From the NCBI GenBank assembly GCA_000620185.1, contig JHVO01000009.1, positions 248,001 through 312,000 on the forward strand: a stretch of DNA of 64,000 nt, written 5' to 3'. The notes under the pieces are model-generated. The model did no database searches. It saw only the letters and a program-made list of their open reading frames with translations, and had not been told where the DNA came from. Positions 60,962 to 64,000 of this stretch are shown in pieces. Every line of letters begins with the position of its first letter. Positions within the stretch are counted from its first letter, which is position 1. A program made the position numbers and the translations under genes. Source of the DNA: Geodermatophilaceae bacterium URHB0062. GTDB taxonomy: Bacteria > Actinomycetota > Actinomycetes > Mycobacteriales > Geodermatophilaceae.

Positions 60962-62617
60962 TCAGCTGTTGACGGTCACCTGAGCGACGTCCACGCGACC
61001 GAAGATGTCGACGACGACGTTGCTGACGTTCTCCGACCAGACGGTCTGCTCGAGGCCGAAGAACATCGGCATGACGGGCATGTCCTCCAGCAGGACGTCC
61101 TCGGCCTGCTGGTAGAAGTCGATGGCCTCGTCGTTCGAGGAGGCCTCGTTGCCCTGCTTGACCAGCTTGTCGAACTCCGGGTTGCTGTAGAAGGCGGAGT
61201 TCGAACCGGCCGGCGGCTGCGCCTGCGTCGAGTACAGCGGCTCGAGGTAGTTCTGCGGGCTCGGGTAGTCCATCGACCAACCGAGGCGGAACGGCCCCGT
61301 GTAGCCCTTCTGGTCACCCTTGGGCAGGTACTCCGAGAAGTCCAGGTTGCCCTGGAGCTTGTAGTCGACGCCGAGGTTCTTGCGGAGCTGGTTGCCCACG
61401 GCCTCCATCCAGGCGTCGTGACCGGCGCCCGCGTTGAACCACAGCTCGACCGGCTGCTTCCGGTCGAAACCGGCCTCGTCGAGGAGCTGGTTGGCCTTCT
61501 TGACGTCCAGGTCGCAGTACTTGCAGGCGTCGTCGCGCGAGCCGTCCACGACCGGGGCGATGACCGACTTGGCCGGCGTACGGGTGCCCTGGAAGATCGC
61601 GTCGGTGATCGCCTTGCGGTCGATCGCCATCGAGAACGCCTGGCGCACGCGCTTGTCGGCGTACCGCGGGTCGTAGAGCGGGAAGCCCACGTAGGTGAAG
61701 GACGACGACGGGGTCTCGCCGTAGCGGTCACCGAACGTGTCCTGCGCCGTGCCGATGGCGTCCGGCGGGATGTTGTTCAGGACGTCGAGGTTGCCGCCCT
61801 GGGCGTCGGTGTACGCCGTGTTGATGTCGGTGTACACGCGGAACTCGACCGAGTCGGCGTGGGCCTTGTTGTCACCCTGGTAGTCGTCGAAGCGGCTGAG
61901 CGTGATGCCCTGACCCGGCACGAAGTCCTCGTCGGCCTTGAACGGGCCGTTGCCGATCGGCTTCTTGCCGAAGGCTGCGGGGTCCGTGAAGAAGGCCTTG
62001 GGCAGCGGGTCGAACGCCGTGTAGCCGACGGTCACCGGGTACTGGGCGAACGGCGAGGTGAGGGTGACGGTGAAGGTCTTGTCGTCGACGACCTTGAGGC
62101 CCGACATCTCTTTCGCGGCCGGCTGCTTGGTGACCTTGCCGGCGTCGTCGGTCTCGCCCTGCAGCTGGTCGTAGCCCACGACGTTGGCGAAGAAGTAGGA
62201 GGCACCCTGGGCGTTGGTGCTCAGCGCGGTGTAGTTCCACGCGTCGACGAACGACTGCGCGTCGACGGGGGTGCCGTCGTGGAACTTCCAGCCGTCCTTC
62301 AGCTTGATGGTCCAGGTGGTGTTGTCGTCGGACTTGATGGAGTCGGCGACGCCCGTGTACTTGACCGAGCCGTCCTCGCCGTACTGGACGAGACCCGTCC
62401 ACAGCGCGTCGACGACCTGGCTGCCCTCGGACTCGGTGGTGTTGCCCGGGATCAGCGGGTTCTCCGGCTCGCCGATGTAGACGCTGAACGTGCCACCGGT
62501 CTGCTCGGCGCCGGTGTCACCGCTCTTCTTCTCATCGCTGCCACCACATGCGGACAGCACCATCGTGCCGGCGAGGCCGGCCGCGATGAGTGCGCCGCTG
62601 CGCCTGCTCAACTTCAC
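60962..62617 (-). CDS. oppA: Peptide ABC transporter substrate-binding lipoprotein (OppA/DppA family 5)
   Basis: A 551-residue lipoprotein. GTG 62615-62617 is 8 bases after GGGAGG and gives the signal peptide KLSRRSGALIAAGLAGTMVLSAC with the lipobox. The mature protein has the SBP_bac_5 pattern: GGTFSVYIGEPENPLIPGNTTESEG, TWTIKLKDGWKFHDGTPVDAQSFVDAWNYTA, IGNGPFKADEDF, YADKRVRQAFSMAIDRKAITDAIFQGTRTPAKSVIAP and GWSMDYPSPQNYLEPLYSTQ. The ATG five codons further upstream is less likely because the ribosome site lies inside it. It delivers oligopeptides to OppBCDF. Confidence 0.92.
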   Translation of the reverse strand: MKLSRRSGALIAAGLAGTMVLSACGGSDEKKSGDTGAEQTGGTFSVYIGEPENPLIPGNTTESEGSQVVDALWTGLVQYGEDGSVKYTGVADSIKSDDNTTWTIKLKDGWKFHDGTPVDAQSFVDAWNYTALSTNAQGASYFFANVVGYDQLQGETDDAGKVTKQPAAKEMSGLKVVDDKTFTVTLTSPFAQYPVTVGYTAFDPLPKAFFTDPAAFGKKPIGNGPFKADEDFVPGQGITLSRFDDYQGDNKAHADSVEFRVYTDINTAYTDAQGGNLDVLNNIPPDAIGTAQDTFGDRYGETPSSSFTYVGFPLYDPRYADKRVRQAFSMAIDRKAITDAIFQGTRTPAKSVIAPVVDGSRDDACKYCDLDVKKANQLLDEAGFDRKQPVELWFNAGAGHDAWMEAVGNQLRKNLGVDYKLQGNLDFSEYLPKGDQKGYTGPFRLGWSMDYPSPQNYLEPLYSTQAQPPAGSNSAFYSNPEFDKLVKQGNEASSNDEAIDFYQQAEDVLLEDMPVMPMFFGLEQTVWSENVSNVVVDIFGRVDVAQVTVNS

Positions 62618-62986
62618 GTGTAATGCCTCCCTCATCCCGCCTGTGGCGGGGGGAACGGACAGGTCGAACCGCACCCGATCGGGGCCGTCGGTCGACTGAT
62701 TGGTCAGATCACGCACCCTGAAGGCGGAAACCTCCCTGATACGTCGGGGCGACCCTAGGCACGCGTCCGGAAGAGAGTCCACTGACGTCATCCATTTGTG
62801 ACCTTGTGTCGCAAGCGGCAGGACGACCGCAACTTCCACACCATGCGCCCCTCTCGACGATCAGCTCTTCCCGCCAACCCCCCTTACACCTTCAGGCCTT
62901 CCTGTGGCCCGACGACACGGGGTGTGGACGTCGGGAACGCGGGTACGGACCTCCCCTTGCACGACGAATCGAGAAGGGACAGGTCC
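62618..62986. promoter_or_regulatory. 369-base divergent control region of oppA and csbD
   Basis: No open gene is supported here. It contains the start-proximal region of oppA and, towards csbD, a sequence GTGT-N15-GGGTAC at 62922-62946, similar to SigF/SigB-type general-stress promoters of actinobacteria (GTTT-N14-16-GGGTA). The start of csbD lies 41 bases after it. Central stretches such as TTGGTCAGATCACGCACC and TTGTGACCTTGTGTCGCAAG are less GC-rich than the rest of the window and may hold other operators. Confidence 0.4.
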
Positions 62987-63157
62987 ATGAGTGGGATCGA
63001 CAAGATGAAGAACAAGGCCGAGGAACTTTCCGGCAAGGGCAAGGAAGCCGTCGGAGACGCGACCGGCGACCGCGACCTGCAGGCCGAAGGTCAGGCGGAC
63101 CAGGCCTCGGGCAACCTGAAGCAGGCCGGCGAGAAGGTCAAGGACGTCTTCAAGTAA
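62987..63157 (+). CDS. CsbD family stress response protein
   Basis: A 56-residue hydrophilic protein, MSGIDKMKNKAEELSGKGKE followed by AVGDATGDRDLQAEGQADQASGNLKQAGEKVKDVFK. This is a complete CsbD-like domain of the general stress response. ATG 62987 follows GAGAAGGGAC. The GGGTAC-type promoter about 40 bases upstream fits a stress sigma factor. Biochemical function is unknown. Confidence 0.9.
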   Translation: MSGIDKMKNKAEELSGKGKEAVGDATGDRDLQAEGQADQASGNLKQAGEKVKDVFK

Positions 63158-63168
63158 CCCCTCCGCAT

Positions 63169-63251
63169 GTGCCACACCGCTGTGCGGGTGTTGTTCCGGC
63201 ATCGAGGGCGCTGCGGCCCGCGCACTGCCCGAACAACACCCGCAGAGGCAC
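63169..63251. terminator. Nested hairpin between convergent csbD and NUDIX genes
   Basis: Arms 63183-63196 and 63231-63244 are a perfect 14-bp inverted repeat (TGCGGGTGTTGTTC and its complement), extended inward by GGC/GCC after one mismatch and outward by GTGCC/GGCAC (63169-63173, 63247-63251). It starts 12 bases after the csbD stop and ends 16 bases before the NUDIX stop. Shape and the TTGTTCC motif recall the hairpin after mrp. Confidence 0.65.
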
Positions 63252-63267
63252 GTCGGGACGGGGCGGT

Positions 63268-64000
63268 TCAGAGGCGGGCGAGGAGGGTTCGGACGGCGGG
63301 CAGGAGTGGGCGGTCCGCGGCGATCCAGTCGAGGCCGGCCAGCTCGTCGGCTCTCGCCCAGCGCAGCGCCGCGTGCTCGTGCGCCCGCGGCGCGCCGTCG
63401 GCTAGCGTCGCCCACCACACGCGCAGCGTCGAGGTCCCTGATGCGCCACCGGCGACCGAGCCGTCCAGCGGCACCTCGCCGAGGAATGCCTGCGGCACGA
63501 CGCCGACGCCGAGCTCCTCCCGGCATTCACGCACCAGGGCCGACAGGTCCGACTCCCCCGGCTCGACCTTCCCGCCGGGGAACTCCCAGAGCCCGTCGTA
63601 GGGCCCGCCCGAGCGCTGGGCGACCAGAACCCTGCGCCCGTCGACCACCGCCGCGCCGACCACCTGCACCACGTCGAGCGCCCCGCGTGCCGCGGCCGCC
63701 GCGTAGGCATCCAGGTGCGCCTGCATGGCGCGGACGACCCGCCGCCGCAGCACCACCTGGTCGACCAGCCCGTCGAGCACACCGGGCAGCCCGGTCTCCC
63801 AGTCGACCTGCTCGTCGACCAGCGTGCCGGCGCCGGTGGCGGAGAACCGCCGCGAGTGCGTCACCCACCCCCGGCCGACCCGCCCGGCGTACACGTCACG
63901 GTCGGCCCGCACCGACACGACCTCGCGCAGCGGGCTCCGCCAGGGTCGGCCGAGGGTGCGTGCGACGTCGAACGCGACGGTCAGCGGCGCCTCCACCAAC
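63268..64000 (-). CDS. NUDIX hydrolase fused to an SRPBCC-like N-terminal region (cut by window edge)
   Basis: The reading frame is open to the window edge, so the true start is outside. The C-terminal 130 residues are a (deoxy)nucleoside-triphosphatase-like NUDIX domain: VQVVGAAVVDGRRVLVAQRSGGPYDGLWEFPGGKVEPGESDLSALVRECREELGV, with every NUDIX-box residue intact. The first 110 visible residues (RADRDVYAGRVGRGWVTHSRRFSATGAGTLVDEQVDWETGLPGVLDGLVDQVVLRRRVVRAMQAHLDAYAAAA) match the second half of an SRPBCC/polyketide-cyclase-like domain. There is no stop between the two, so a fusion is indicated. MutT-like sanitation of oxidised nucleotides is likely for the NUDIX part. Confidence 0.75.
   Translation of the reverse strand, partial: LVEAPLTVAFDVARTLGRPWRSPLREVVSVRADRDVYAGRVGRGWVTHSRRFSATGAGTLVDEQVDWETGLPGVLDGLVDQVVLRRRVVRAMQAHLDAYAAAAARGALDVVQVVGAAVVDGRRVLVAQRSGGPYDGLWEFPGGKVEPGESDLSALVRECREELGVGVVPQAFLGEVPLDGSVAGGASGTSTLRVWWATLADGAPRAHEHAALRWARADELAGLDWIAADRPLLPAVRTLLARL

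Overview
The window is 64 kb of very GC-rich DNA, densely packed with genes and rich in GTG starts. It reads as a chromosomal segment of a high-GC actinobacterium, and gene content and style suggest the Geodermatophilaceae (Blastococcus/Geodermatophilus/Modestobacter type); that assignment is an inference. Actinobacterial markers include mshB (mycothiol), the sigE-rseA-htrA-tatB-mrp series, actinobacterial-type dapD and dapE, a DUF3117 protein and a GAF-ANTAR regulator. I found no tRNA, rRNA, IS element, phage or CRISPR array.

Layout. 1-9.5 kb: an accessory carbohydrate-catabolic cluster (Zn-alcohol dehydrogenase, beta-galactosidase-like glycoside hydrolase, phytanoyl-CoA-dioxygenase-like enzyme, two Gfo/Idh dehydrogenases, a sugar isomerase/epimerase, a nucleoside hydrolase and two ThuA-like proteins) with LacI-type operator-like sites at two promoters. 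9.6-14 kb: a UgpC-type ABC ATPase, then a GT2-GtrA plus GT39 pair for envelope glycosylation. 14-18 kb: acyl-CoA dehydrogenase and beta-methylmalyl-CoA lyase-like genes (probably ethylmalonyl-CoA pathway), a DMT exporter and a PhzF protein. 18-32 kb: MgtE-N/CBS, DUF1003, AzlCD, mrp, tatB, htrA, rseA, sigE, a secreted GH43 enzyme, an O-methyltransferase, glgC and glgA. From memory, this order matches the Mycobacterium tuberculosis Rv1212-Rv1232 block, with the GH43 gene as an insertion. 32-38 kb: a cobalamin-riboswitch-controlled B12 uptake operon, then 5-oxoprolinase genes pxpC, pxpB and pxpA split by a GAF-ANTAR regulator. 38-41.6 kb: a compact operon of lipoprotein, 30-residue membrane peptide and DUF6766 protein, then a carotenoid desaturase and a DinB protein. 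41.7-56.6 kb: DUF3117, tagA, DMT exporter, SRPBCC, DivIVA-like, LOG, dapE, dapD, alpha/beta hydrolase, lysozyme-like protein, dapC, ferredoxin, a GAF-GGDEF-EAL protein and mshB, again broadly in the mycobacterial order (Rv1170-Rv1211). 56.7-62.6 kb: an oligopeptide/dipeptide ABC transporter operon. 63 kb: a CsbD stress protein and a NUDIX protein cut by the window edge.

Connections. Three lysine/diaminopimelate genes (dapC, dapD, dapE) lie within 6 kb. SigE, RseA, HtrA and TatB form an envelope-stress unit with four-base start/stop overlaps. Two genes in coupled pairs, htrA and dapC, appear to start at CTG codons embedded in a CTGA overlap. Intergenic space holds structured elements. One family (two copies, after tatB and dapD) has conserved linker sequence and hairpin arms that differ yet still pair. 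A second family (three copies, after EamA, mcl and glgC) shares a core around GAGCGTGCGA. There are also several very strong hairpins at gene ends.
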